A DNA stretch of 64,000 nt from Cafeteria roenbergensis (lineage: Eukaryota; Sar; Bigyra; Bicosoecida; Cafeteriaceae), in the NCBI GenBank assembly GCA_008330645.1, contig VLTN01000009.1, positions 124,001 through 188,000 on the forward strand, in the 5' to 3' direction. The position numbers and the translations under genes are program-made. Below the pieces are notes generated by a model that saw nothing but the letters and a program-made list of their open reading frames with translations, did no database searches and was not told the origin of the DNA. This document shows positions 23,801-31,788 of this stretch, piece after piece; within the stretch, counting starts at the first letter, position 1; the number at the start of each line of letters is the position of its first letter.

Positions 23801-24230
23801 CCCGCTTCGGCCGGCGGCCCGTCACGGCGGAAAGCGCAGCCCCCGGAGAGCCCCCGAGGCTTCTAAAACGCCCAAGCCGAGCCGCCCGCCTGCGGCACGG
23901 CCGGGCGGAAACGGCCGCCCGGCACAGCGCGGCGGCAGGAAGCATGTGCCCCAGAGCTCCCGTGCCCCGGCTGAGCAACCCAAGCGACCTGACACTTCGG
24001 AGAGCCACGGCGCAGCTGGAGCGGAGCACGGCGGCCATGCGGTCGCGCAGGCCGACGCGGGCGCCACCCACGATGGGACGCACGTCCAAGCTGAGGGCAA
24101 AGTCGAGGCTGACGGCAAAGTCGAGGCTGACACTGCCCGTGCCGCCGTCGCGGGCAGCGAAAAGGCGGCGCCAGCGCAGAGCGCGGAGACCGCGGACGCG
24201 TACGAAGACGACCCGTTCGAGGAGGCGTGA
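20817..24230 (+). CDS. Long disordered Ala/Gly/Arg-rich protein, function unknown
   Basis: One open frame of 1,137 codons from ATG 20817; an in-frame ATG at 20592 would add 75 residues. The N-terminal about 100 residues (MLAPLSIERLTSAGQAEGAC..) are the only part that looks globular. Most of the rest is low complexity: Ala/Glu/Arg helix-prone stretches (AVERAVARRREEEEERRKR near 22000-22060), a tandem 17-residue repeat at 22158-22375, acidic runs and Ser/Arg/Gly tracts. Near the C-terminus a short ordered-looking piece (RYYAGATRFDRPADRLALA, about 23512) and the final acidic YEDDPFEEA stand out. An opposite-strand frame of similar length (24446-20922) is Arg/Pro-rich without domains and is treated as a shadow. 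I do not recognise the family. A cytoskeletal or ciliary role is conceivable but unsupported. Confidence 0.6.
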   Translation: MLAPLSIERLTSAGQAEGACVLLGLAQGDVAAAAASAAGGAATDGGAASGAALDESAWASAQRYLGGPVPHALAPPAMHLLVSGALGAAFVLQPAEGDRAPTDPFPKGRAAGGPSAAARPAASGPTSAADSVSRVALHAFALLAAGAATAASVAGADPNAPSREHVVAAAHALAACLGPPAGEGGGTARPSRPEQDTEAAGGGAPARPREEAARAAASPAASPGGSDDLGYEGDFEPESPRPREAAAAAAAGAEAAAAGAGPEASLNASHGARDSALEGRAEAPRPAAVPPLDLRAVRKAPDGSDQGGPALPSLAAAMVEACEGASAAQRRAELAGRQRRAAETAERLQVERSVTRREQRLEAEAAEAEQRARAEQAEQRQASERRGGSFRPSKAAVERAVARRREEEEERRKRVLAWRRERGRGGDAQPKQARAAPGAGPGAGGGGGPAKQSARRGAGAGGGGGPAKQSARRGAGGGGEGGPAKQSARRGAGGGGEGGPAKQSARRGAGAGGGGGPARASPRGASVGAGRDSLDAAVDAGANASAGFRQQSDDEQAAAARRGAIDGAARDDGSDAGEVGRHGDGDGDDGDGEDDVARATDRSRGLTAREGHGRSRAEKHAAAVARRHERAEAVLALRAAAYRAPSTMALSDAEAAAEQAAAEARAKQRLVPRLRRNNAAAATARALLGGGGRPVPQSARRQHKAATSARAGGGGGGRAADGRREEQAAGADTAAAESKAEEEEEAAGSGAGDDGVGAWDAGPDSHAGSGDGGAVGQGASEAASGGGMSARGDAAPDDASLPAERQASPESGHCTPQARGPALAVGAEDEGQRWEQELEAGAVDDSAAPHASGSPRGGEGGAGIIFTVTEAGDAPAVEGMGGGGGKVVNGAWAAKGSPRYYAGATRFDRPADRLALAAKVYGAPMSGPARSEGAGAGAAAGARRGGGGGEGGGGRARASGRGRDPSGRSRSRRKGGDGAAAASDETKSSHEAGAAPLRPAARHGGKRSPRRAPEASKTPKPSRPPAARPGGNGRPAQRGGRKHVPQSSRAPAEQPKRPDTSESHGAAGAEHGGHAVAQADAGATHDGTHVQAEGKVEADGKVEADTARAAVAGSEKAAPAQSAETADAYEDDPFEEA
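22158..22375 (+). repeat. 51-bp tandem repeat coding for 17-residue basic/Gly units
   Basis: ggtccggcc recurs at 22158, 22209, 22260, 22311 and 22362, exactly 51 bp apart. Each unit encodes GPAKQSARRGAG followed by a Gly-rich spacer of five residues, with small A/G/E variation. The last copy is partial. It is in frame with the host gene. Confidence 0.9.
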
Positions 24231-24588
24231 GAACGTGAACGAGTGGGTGGCGACGAGACAGGGACTACCAGGACGGAGACGAGAGTTTGACGGTGTGTCT
24301 GAATCCGTTGAGGGGTGGGGGGGGGGGGGATTTGCGCCAGCCGTGACGATATTGGCCCTTCGCCGCTGCGGAGATCGCCTGTGTGCTTGCAGCCGCCCTG
24401 TGATAAACACGACGCGCTCATTGGTCGCTGCCCGAGGCGCAACCACACCTCTGCAAGCACTGACTTGGGCATGGAGTACTCACCGGGAAAGAGCTGGGCG
24501 CGGCCCTTCGAGGGCTCGGTGCAGACTCGGTGCGGCCGCTCGGCTCAGCTGCCGAGGGGCAAATATCGAGGCGCCCTGGCAGCGCAAG

Positions 24589-24780
24589 ATGGTGCTGCAC
24601 CACGATGACATGCTGCGCATCAAGCACGAGTGCGTCTTCCTGCGCCGTCAGGCCAAGGCGCGCAGAGCCTGCACAGCACGCTGCAGGGCCGAGGCGCTGG
24701 CCAAGGGCACGCCGGAGAAGCGCATCGCCAACATCGATGACCCGGCCGTACCCCGTACCCGCTGCACGCCCGCGCCCTAC
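24589..24780 (+). CDS. Candidate small ORF or gene start, interrupted by a SINE-like copy
   Basis: ATG at 24589 follows an AT-rich motif (gcaaatatcg, 24554) by about 35 bp. It opens a peptide with ordinary composition: MVLHHDDMLRIKHECVFLRR, then RQAKARRACTARCRAEAL and EKRIANIDDPA. About 45 bp beyond 24780, the sequence becomes the SINE-like element at 24824, and the frame there encodes repeat-derived Pro/Arg residues. It may be the first exon of a gene, a short gene whose 3' part was replaced, or chance. No family recognised. Confidence 0.25.
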
Positions 24781-24823
24781 GCGGTGCGGGCGCGCTATCG
24801 ATCGCAGGACCCCGGCTCTGCCT

Positions 24824-25186
24824 CACGGCAAGCGCGGGCCATCCGACCCGCTCGCAAGCTCGCCCTCTGGGCGGGCACACCGGTTCGAGCCCACGTGGGG
24901 CTCACCGGCCGCACCCGTACCCGTACCCGCCGCACGCACGCGCCCCGAGTGGTGTGTGTGTGCTCGATTCGATCGTTTGACCCGATGGCCGCCCGGCCGT
25001 CCCGCAGGCGCCCTGCCGCCCTCGCCGATGCGTCCGACGACCTGGAAACCGGCGCATCGATTGACCCCAGCCTCCCGTCCCTCAGGCGACCCCGTGTGGT
25101 CCCCGCCGCGCCGAACTTGAGCCATTTAGGTCAGCATCAATCCTTCACCAGCACGCGGCCTCTCAACGCCCACACAGGTCTACAGC
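24824..25186 (+). mobile_element. SINE-like element, copy 1 (with internal insertion)
   Basis: This stretch closely matches the reverse complement of 29861-30122 and, in part, 26376-26525. Shared blocks run in the same order: cacggcaagcgcgg, a B-box-like ggttcgagccc (24882), gccccgagtggtgtgtgtgt, ctcgattcgatcgtttgacc, ttgagccattt and cacgcggcctctcaacg. The pol III-type B box suggests a tRNA-derived SINE. Copy 1 carries an extra segment of about 85 bp (about 24980-25066) that copy 2 lacks. I see no open reading frame, poly-A tail or clear target-site duplication. Confidence 0.65.
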
Positions 25187-25280
25187 TTTCAAGCTCGGAC
25201 GCGGCGCTCTGCCAGGACATGCAGAGCTCATTTGGGATGCCTTTGAGCAAATCACAAGTATCAAGCAAATACGGAGCGAG

Positions 25281-25940
25281 TCACACGTCAGCTTCGGTGC
25301 AGCCTGGGACATGCCTGGTCTCGCTCGCCAGCTCATCTTCGGCAGCCTCCGTAGGCGCTGTAGCTACCAGATGGATCGCGCCTGTTGCCGCAGCGGCGCT
25401 AGCCACGTTGGCAAGGACAAAAGCCAGGCTTCCCGCCCAGAATAGCGGCTCGAACAGCTGCGCCTGTTCCGCGGTGATTGAGTCAAGGTTGCACGCCACG
25501 TGCAGCACGAAAGCTGTACAGCCTAGTGCGCCTGCCTGGAGCACGATGGCCCCAGTCCAAGCGACGAGCACACACGGAACGACCAGACCCGGTGCCTTCA
25601 GGAATCTCCGAGCCTGGATGAGGTACCCAGTGCTGCGAAGGAGGCCGACTGCTGAAAGGATAATGGGGTTAAGGAGGACGGAGGCGGCCCAAAAGTAGGC
25701 GAGCAGCGTCACGAACATGCCGTACAACGCTCCAATGACAGACTGGTGTTGGAACTCTTCGATGCCGTCGAGGACGCGCGCGGTGCGAGCCCATGGCCGG
25801 CAGCACAGCCGCATGTCCGCGCCCGCGCCCAGATACATCAGGCAATGACAGCCATTCGTCAAGCCTTCCGACTCCCACGCAGTGGGAGGGGACTGCCCCT
25901 CCGCTTTCCGTGGCGCCGGCGTGCTGGCTATGGCAGCCAT
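25281..25940 (-). CDS. Multi-pass membrane protein, function unknown
   Basis: ATG at 25940 gives 219 residues (MAAIASTPAPRKAEGQ..). It lies just after an acceptor-like TGACTTGCAG, so an upstream exon is possible. Hydrophobic segments begin with IGALYGMFVTLLAYFWAASV, run on through LLNPIILSAVGLL, then LVVPCVLVAWTGAIVL with ALGCTAFVLHVACNL, and finally PLFWAGSLAFVLANVASAAA. That implies about four to five membrane spans. The C-terminus is short and acidic (PTEAAEDELASETRHV). The N-terminal about 60 residues are Cys-containing and soluble. I do not recognise a family. Composition, with hydrophobic periodicity and few Pro/Arg runs, sets it apart from the shadow frames nearby and supports a real gene. 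Confidence 0.6.
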   Translation of the reverse strand: MAAIASTPAPRKAEGQSPPTAWESEGLTNGCHCLMYLGAGADMRLCCRPWARTARVLDGIEEFQHQSVIGALYGMFVTLLAYFWAASVLLNPIILSAVGLLRSTGYLIQARRFLKAPGLVVPCVLVAWTGAIVLQAGALGCTAFVLHVACNLDSITAEQAQLFEPLFWAGSLAFVLANVASAAAATGAIHLVATAPTEAAEDELASETRHVPGCTEADV

Positions 25941-26683
25941 TGCTCCTCTGCAAGTCACGCAAATCGGCAGCAAACGGGAGCGATACGGTGGCCCCTGGCC
26001 TCTGGGGCATCACGGATGCGACTGGTGCAGACGGCCCAACTCGACAACGGCCGGGGGCGGCAACCAGGGGTGCTCGAGGCCGCAGGATGCGAAATGGTGC
26101 GGCAGTTTTTGCTGGTCTCTCAACCGGCGCGGCGGGCCATTGCGAGAGCCGGCTGCGAGCGGGCACCCCCGCGACACGGACAGTCGCTTGCCCACCCTTC
26201 GGCAGCTTGCAGGTGCGCCCACGCTTGAGCACCAAAGGCACTCACGTGCCGCACTAGCAGAGGCGGTTGTGACTGAATGCCGCCGGTCCTGTCGCTGCAC
26301 AACGCAACTTCAAATATTGACCTTCGCGCAAACAAAGCTGCCAGGCGAGCACACCGCTTCGAGTTCACGCGGGCTTAACATGGGCCGCACCCCGCACCAG
26401 CCGCTCGCGCGCTCCCCGAGTGTGCGTGTGTGTGTGCACGCTCGACTCGATCGTGGGACCCCGCCCTCCCATCCCTCGGGCGACCCCGAGCGGTTCCCGC
26501 CGCGCCGACCTATCGCCATTGTTTGCCAGCCGCTGTCGTTTTTTGTGTGCACATTCAAATATTAACCGAAACCACAATAATGGCAGCATCAGCGGTTTGT
26601 CCAATTCCTCGTCCCAGCCGCGCAGCGTCCCCGGACCAGCATCTCAGTGGGCGCAAGCCGTCAGCAGTACGCAAACTGAAGCC
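25941..26683. other. Intergenic region with SINE-like fragment and AT-rich motifs
   Basis: This gap lies between two divergent genes. It holds a SINE-like fragment (26376-26525) and two AT-rich motifs, tcaaatattgacc (26310) and tcaaatattaacc (26554). The second lies about 130 bp before the start of the downstream gene. The minus strand upstream of 25940 could hold a first exon of the membrane protein. I found no convincing start. Confidence 0.45.
26376..26525 (+). mobile_element. SINE-like element, copy 3 (diverged fragment)
   Basis: It shares the central part of copies 1 and 2: the ctccccgagtgtgcgtgtgt tract, ctcgactcgatcgtgggacc, ccctcgggcgaccccg and ttcccgccgcgcc, in the same order. The 5' B-box part and the 3' ggcctctcaacg part are missing. 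It is more diverged than the other two copies. Confidence 0.5.
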
Positions 26684-28892
26684 ATGGCAGCAGCGGTCGC
26701 CGCTCGCCCTCAGCATCAGCGCGAGCCGAGTGGCAAATTTCCGTCCAAGCCGCTGTCCGTGGAAAACGGCCACCATCACGGCGATGGTTCATTCACGGTC
26801 GCCGAATTCCCAGGCTCGCCGCTGGCCCGCATCCGCGCCATAGGGCATGGATCCGCAGTATCCCCGGATCCAAAGCAGGGTGCTCTGCTTTCCTTGGGTA
26901 GGTGCCACTCAGAAGGCGCAACGCGGGCCCACGGGCCAGTTCCGAGGGTCGGGTTTGGGCGCGCTGTGCCTTGTTTCTCGGCAACTCTGCGGCCAGCAAG
27001 CGATCCGGGTTGCACCTGCCTCGCTTCCGCATCACTCTGGTCCCTGGCTGGATCCTCATGGGTGCGAATCCCCGGAGGGCACGGCCTGCGCAGGCGTGGT
27101 CACCTTGGGCCGCGCCGGTCGTTGGCGTCGCAGCCTTGGCCGCGCTGGGGCTTCTCGCGTTTTTCATGACCTTCGGTGAGCGCCCCGCGGTGCTCAGCGA
27201 TCTTGCCTGCTCGCCTCGCAACGCGAAGGCCCGGGCGCTTTGCACCACGCACCCGCGCCAGGACTTGTTGGCTCCGTTGCTCTCGCAGGCGAGCCGACCG
27301 GCGCCATGCGCAAGTCCGGCAGCTCAGTGGGAGGAGAGGCGACGTCCGTTTACGAGGGCGAGAAAGGCACTCGTTCCAACCACGCCCCCAGTGAAGCTGA
27401 GAGCCCCCAGGCGGAGTCTGCCAGCTGTGGGGTGCACAGTGACTCGTTTATGGGCGGCACAAACATTCGGGGCCCGGGGCTCATCGCGGCCAGGCTCTCG
27501 TCGACAGAACTGTGCAAGCCTGGCTCCAGCGCTACCACATTGGCTGCGGGCGGGCCCTCAGGCAGCCTCAAGCGCACCCAGCTGGCAGACGCTCAGATTC
27601 CCGCGTGCGCGGAGCAGCTCAACGGCGTGACCTGCATCCCAGCAAGCTGCCGGGAGGGCTTTGACGTTCCGTCCAAGGCTGGCGCCGCCAGCGTGACGTC
27701 TGCTGAGCTCGAGTCCTCCCCGCCCGGCGCCGAGCAGTTTCCGTCGTGGGTGACCCTCCCGTCGTGCGAGTCACTGAGGCAGTGCCCAGCCATGAGTGGG
27801 TGGCCGTCGCACCTGGCATCGGTGTGCGCGTCGGACACGACGCTGGTGCACTGCCTGCACCAGCTCCCGCCCCCAGCCGACCCGCGCACGGTGGGCAAGG
27901 TGGACTTCGAGTACATCCCGTCGCCCCTGGAGTCGGAGTTCATCTCGTTGGTCGAGAAGGAGTACAAGGACCAGCCAAGCTCGGTTTGCGCTGTGCAGGA
28001 CCAGTTTGCCGACATGTTTGGACAGTGGGCCACCAAAGCGGAGGCCGCGTGGGACAACCCCGCCATGATGTCGGTGTCAGACGCTTCAGTCGTCGCTGGC
28101 TGGTCCAAGGACAACAGCCAGCCGTTTTCGCTGATGCGCACCACGGTGACCATGCCCGACGGGAGCACTCACACGTCGAGCCGCAAGATTGAGCCCATTG
28201 CCGGCATCCTTCGACACCCATGGGCCAGCAACCCAAAGGGCGGGACTTTTTGCAAGTCTGCAACCAGCGAACGCAACCTCTTTGACCACCGGTACGTGGT
28301 GCTGGACAGCCCGCGCGACCCCACGTTCGCCATGCGGTACCCAGGCCGCAAGGTGTTCATGGACTTGGGAGCGACCAGCTTTGGGGACCGGCCCAAGGAC
28401 AGCCATGACACGACGATTGGCGACGCCCGCACGTACGAGGACATGTTCTCTCGCATGGGGGTGGAGTTTGACATGAAGATGGGGTGGGAGGTGAAGTCGT
28501 TCGCCCAGCAAGAGATTTTCGCCAACATGGCCAAGTACGACCCGACGCTGGTCGGCCGCACTTGCCACGCCATCCGGCCAGCGGCGCCAGCGCCCGGCCA
28601 TCTGGACAACGCTCTGGAGATCTTGGCCCAGATCTGGCGGCCAGGAGACTACTTCGTCTTCAAGCTGGACATTGACACCCCGGAGGTGGAGGAGGCGTTT
28701 ATGCGCGTCGTGCTGGACAAGTGCCCGCACATCGTCGCGGAGCTCATCTACGAGGAGCACTGCAACGTTCCGGAATTGGCAACCTGTTGCTGGGGAACGG
28801 ATCAATCGGTTGTTGGGCGCAAGTATGGTGCCGCGCTGAAGCGGTTCCAGCACCTGCGAAAGCTTGGCATCCGCTCGCACTTCTGGGTGTGA
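26684..28892 (+). CDS. Type II membrane protein with methyltransferase-like lumenal domain
   Basis: Three exons: 26684-26901, 26997-27175 and 27289-28892, with introns of 95 and 113 nt (donors GGTAG|GTGCCA and TTCG|GTGAGC; acceptors GGCCAG|C and TCGCAG|GC) and matching phases. The product is 666 residues. A cytosolic Ser/Pro/His-rich tail of about 108 residues is followed by one hydrophobic segment (APVVGVAALAALGLLAFFMT, about 111-130), then a Ser-rich stem with several Cys. The C-terminal about 350 residues look globular: KVFMDLGAT (about 488) resembles the first Rossmann motif of SAM-dependent methyltransferases, then YEDMFSRMGVEFDMK and GDYFVFKLDIDTPEVEEAFM, a second acidic strand motif. 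This layout resembles FkbM-like methyltransferases anchored in the Golgi. No catalytic assignment is possible from sequence alone. The first exon and its donor are the least certain part. Confidence 0.7.
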
Positions 28893-30510
28893 TTGCGGCC
28901 ATTTTGCTCAACAGGCATTCACAATCGACCGGCATATGCAAGCAGGTGAAGAGCGTGAAATGCTGTCCGGAAGCAAGATTGCGCCTCACACGTCATCCAC
29001 ACGCTGTCACCTTGTGCTTCCCGGCGGTCGCATTGCTGGTGGGCAAGCTGAGGAATTCCGCGCAACCCTTGCGCAGAATCACAAGAGGTGTTCCGTTCAC
29101 GTCCGGAAACGCCTCCGAATCGTCCTGGTGCGTGTGGTCGTAGGGAGTTGTAGTCACGCATTTGGCAGTGGCCAAGCGGGCACCTGTTAGGTGTCCGGCG
29201 CCAGCGGGCTGGGAATGGCGGTTTCGTTGCTCGGAGACTGCACCCACGGGGGGCACTGAAACCTCGCAAGCCACCTCCCAGCCTGCCGCGGGATGGACGG
29301 GCGGGTCACGAATGCGGCTTTGCTCTCACACAACCTCAAAGCCGACCGCAACGGGCCCTGGAGTGCTGTGCGAACGTACGCACGGCGTGGAAGGTAAAGC
29401 GAAGCGCACGCTGCGCGCGCCTTGCCGGAGAGCTGCTTGTCCTGGCCGTTGGCGTAGGCGGGTAAACTAGAGCTCGGGACTCTCTGAGTCACGCCGGGGG
29501 CAGCCCCAGCACGCTGTGGGGAAGCCACGTAGCCAAAGAGAGTGTCGAGACGATGCCAGAGGGCTCGTCTGTTTTGTCAGGGTGGAATCTACGTCTGCGG
29601 ACAAATATGAACCCAACCGGATATGGAACTGGGCGGGTGGGTGGTCCGAGACATTCGGCCGGCACAAGCTTCGTTGCCGAAGAAGATTCAAAATGCTTGG
29701 CAGGAGCCGATGCTTCCATCGCGTGTCGAGGTCATCGCAGGGAGCGCGGCGGCGCGGCCAGGGTTGCTCCTCCGCGGCACCCGGCACTGCAGCGAGGTGA
29801 GCAATCCGACTTGCATGCCACCCCAGCCGCAAGAATATGTGCGACCCAGTCACAACAGCGGTGAAGACCTGAATGGACGTTGAGAGGCCGCGTGCGAGTG
29901 AGGGACCGATGCTGACCAAATGGCTCAGGTTTCGCAAGGCGAGAACCACAAGGGGTTGCCCGAGGGAGGGGTCAAACGATCGAATCGAGCACACACACAC
30001 CACTCGGGGCGCGTGCGCACAGCAGGTCGGGGCACGGCCGGTGAGCCCCCACGTGGACTCGAACCGGTGTGCCCGGCCAGAGGGCGAGTTTGCGGGTCGG
30101 ATGGTCCGCGCTTGCCGTGAAACAAAGCGGGCCCGGAGTTGTTGCCGTGTCTGATGGCGGCGGCCGCTCGGCTTGGGAAGGCAGCAGCACAAGATTTTCA
30201 TCACACACATGCTGAGCACGACGGTCTGCTGAGCGCGCATCAGTGCGCCCACACCGTGAGGACTTTGCGGCGGTGCCATCGCTGGCGCTGCTCGGCATTG
30301 CGAAGCACTTCGGCGCAGGGACCACTCGTGCAAAGATCCAGCGCGACATTGCCACCCTGCACTGGAACAACGAAAACCCGTTGCGCAGAATACTTGCCCT
30401 CGAGCCACTCGTCATCGCAAGCACTTGGCATGGCAAACGTCGAGTTTCAGCGCTCAAACTTGCCATGCGCTGGCTCCATCACGACATGTGCTCAGGCTTC
30501 CGCCGGTTTG
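28893..30510. other. Intergenic region with SINE-like copy 2
   Basis: This 1.6-kb region lies between convergent genes. Apart from the SINE-like copy at 29861-30122, it holds 3' flanks and unremarkable sequence. Open frames on both strands are short, rich in Arg, Pro and Ser, and show no motif. I see no RNA gene. Local AT-richer sequence near 29590-29640 (acaaatatgaaccc) is noted without a gene to match. Confidence 0.5.
29861..30122 (-). mobile_element. SINE-like element, copy 2
   Basis: Read on the minus strand, it follows copy 1 from its 5' block (cacggcaagcgcgg) through the B-box-like ggttcgagtcc (complement of 30055-30065), the gtgtgtgtgt tract and ctcgattcgatcgtttgacc to the 3' block gcggcctctcaacg. 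It is 262 bp long and lacks the internal insertion of copy 1, so it probably shows the ancestral layout. Confidence 0.65.
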
Positions 30511-31637
30511 TCAGTGGCTTTGCAAACTCGGCAAGCTCCGCGGCTTCACAGAGTTCTTGGCCTCCGGGTCGGCGCCGCGGTCCACCAGCAGCTCCACTGC
30601 GTCCTTGCAGCTAAATAGGGTCGCGGCCATCAGCACCGTAATGCCAAACTGCGACGACGCGTGTCCGCACACCACCACACATCGTCTCACATTCGCACCC
30701 CTCCGGACATCCCCACACCACCGCCGACTCCCACCACGCCGGCCCGCGACAAGAGCACAACCCCCAAACGCCTCATCGCCATCGCGGTCCCCCGCCCGCT
30801 TGTGACGCCCGGAGCCGCCCGCCGCGCGGCAACACCGCCGCCGTACTCACGCGGCCCCTGGCCTCCAGGTCGGCGCCGCGGTCCGCCAGCAGCTCCATGA
30901 TGTCCTTGTGGCCGCATGCGGCAGCTCGAGCAAGCGCCGTGGTGCCAAACTGCGACGACGCGTGTCCGCACACCACCGCACACCGTCTCACATTCGCACC
31001 CCTCCGGACATCCCCACACCACCGCCGACTCCCACCACGCCGGCCCGCGACAAGAGCACAACCCCCAAACGCCTCATCGCCATCGCGGTCCCCCGCCCGC
31101 TTGTGACGCCCGGAGCCGCCCGCCGCGCGGCAACGCCGCAGCCGCAATCACCTCATCCTTGGCCTCCAGGTCGGCGCCGCGGTCCGCCAGCAGCTCCACC
31201 GTGCTGTTGTGGCCATATGCCGCCGCGGCCATTAGCGCCGTAGCGCCATCCTGCGACGACGTATGCCCGAAACCAGCGCGAGGCACCATCGCATAGCAGC
31301 CGTCGCGGCACACAGCAAGCTCCGTCTCCCACGCCGACCCACATCCTCGTTTCTCCGAACTTCGGCCGAGTCGCACCCAGGTTCCAGATGCCCGCCGATG
31401 ACGTCTGGGGCGGTCATCGGCACAGGCTTCGTGCTACCTTCGCGTCGAACAAAGGGAATCCTTCTCCCGCTCGGTAGGCGCGGCGATGTTGCGCGCCACG
31501 CCGGGCCTCCAGGCGCTCACGTCTTCGGGGTTTTGCCAGTCCAACGGCGCTCCCGCGTCGAGCAGCCTCCTGGCTTCGGCAGGGTTTCCCGCCTTTGCCG
31601 CCCTCCAAAGAGCCTCGCCCATTGCGCCCGCTGACAT
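30511..31637 (-). CDS. Small ankyrin-repeat protein, one exon per repeat
   Basis: Four exons on the minus strand: 31637-31521, 31250-31152, 30949-30851 and 30648-30511. Introns are GT-AG, 270, 202 and 202 nt, all phase 0. The product is 150 residues. Exon 1 encodes a degenerate cap (MGEALWRAAKAGNPAEARRL). Exons 2 and 3 are exactly 99 nt and each encodes one 33-residue ankyrin repeat (DGATALMAAAAYGHNSTVEL and FGTTALARAAACGHKDIMEL, each ending LLADRGADLEA). Exon 4 encodes the last, altered repeat (FGITVLMAATLFSCKDAVEL) plus a short tail. Ankyrin repeats bind proteins, and no partner can be named. The two 202-nt introns and exons 3/2 are near-identical copies, showing recent duplication of a repeat-plus-intron block. 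The ATG at 31637 is the first in-frame Met that starts the repeat. Earlier in-frame Mets lie in unlikely sequence. Confidence 0.8.
30649..31151 (-). repeat. Duplicated intron (202 nt) with ankyrin exon, 301-bp period
   Basis: Intron 30649-30850 and intron 30950-31151 have the same length and are almost base-identical across their central parts (for example cctccggacatccccacacc and caagagcacaacccccaaac in both). They differ mainly at the ends next to the donor. Together with the 99-nt exon between them, this gives a 301-bp tandem unit. Confidence 0.9.
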
Positions 31638-31788
31638 CGCAGGTGCGGCCGTTTCCTCGGCTGCGAGGGATGGCAGGTGAGTGCGAGCGTTGACCGCTGG
31701 TTGCTCTGCCGGCCGCCGTTGCACCCTGGCAAGCCACTCCTGCGCTGCACACCGACGGGCGCGTGTCCCCCCACGGTCACTTGCCGCA

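Noticed and set aside
20922-24446. 1,174-codon minus-strand frame opposite the disordered protein
   Set aside because: Uniform Arg/Pro/Ala/Gly composition, with no start context or domain. The plus frame has the more protein-like N-terminus and in-frame repeat. Not fully excluded.
24824-24920. A tRNA gene at the B-box-like motif of the SINE-like copy
   Set aside because: ggttcgagccc fits a B box, but I could not form an acceptor stem, a matching T stem or a clear A box. The motif is repeated in dispersed copies.
28893-30510. Several 100-300 residue frames between the type II membrane gene and the ankyrin gene
   Set aside because: Composition follows local GC skew, frames overlap the SINE-like copy, and none shows a motif or splice-compatible ends.
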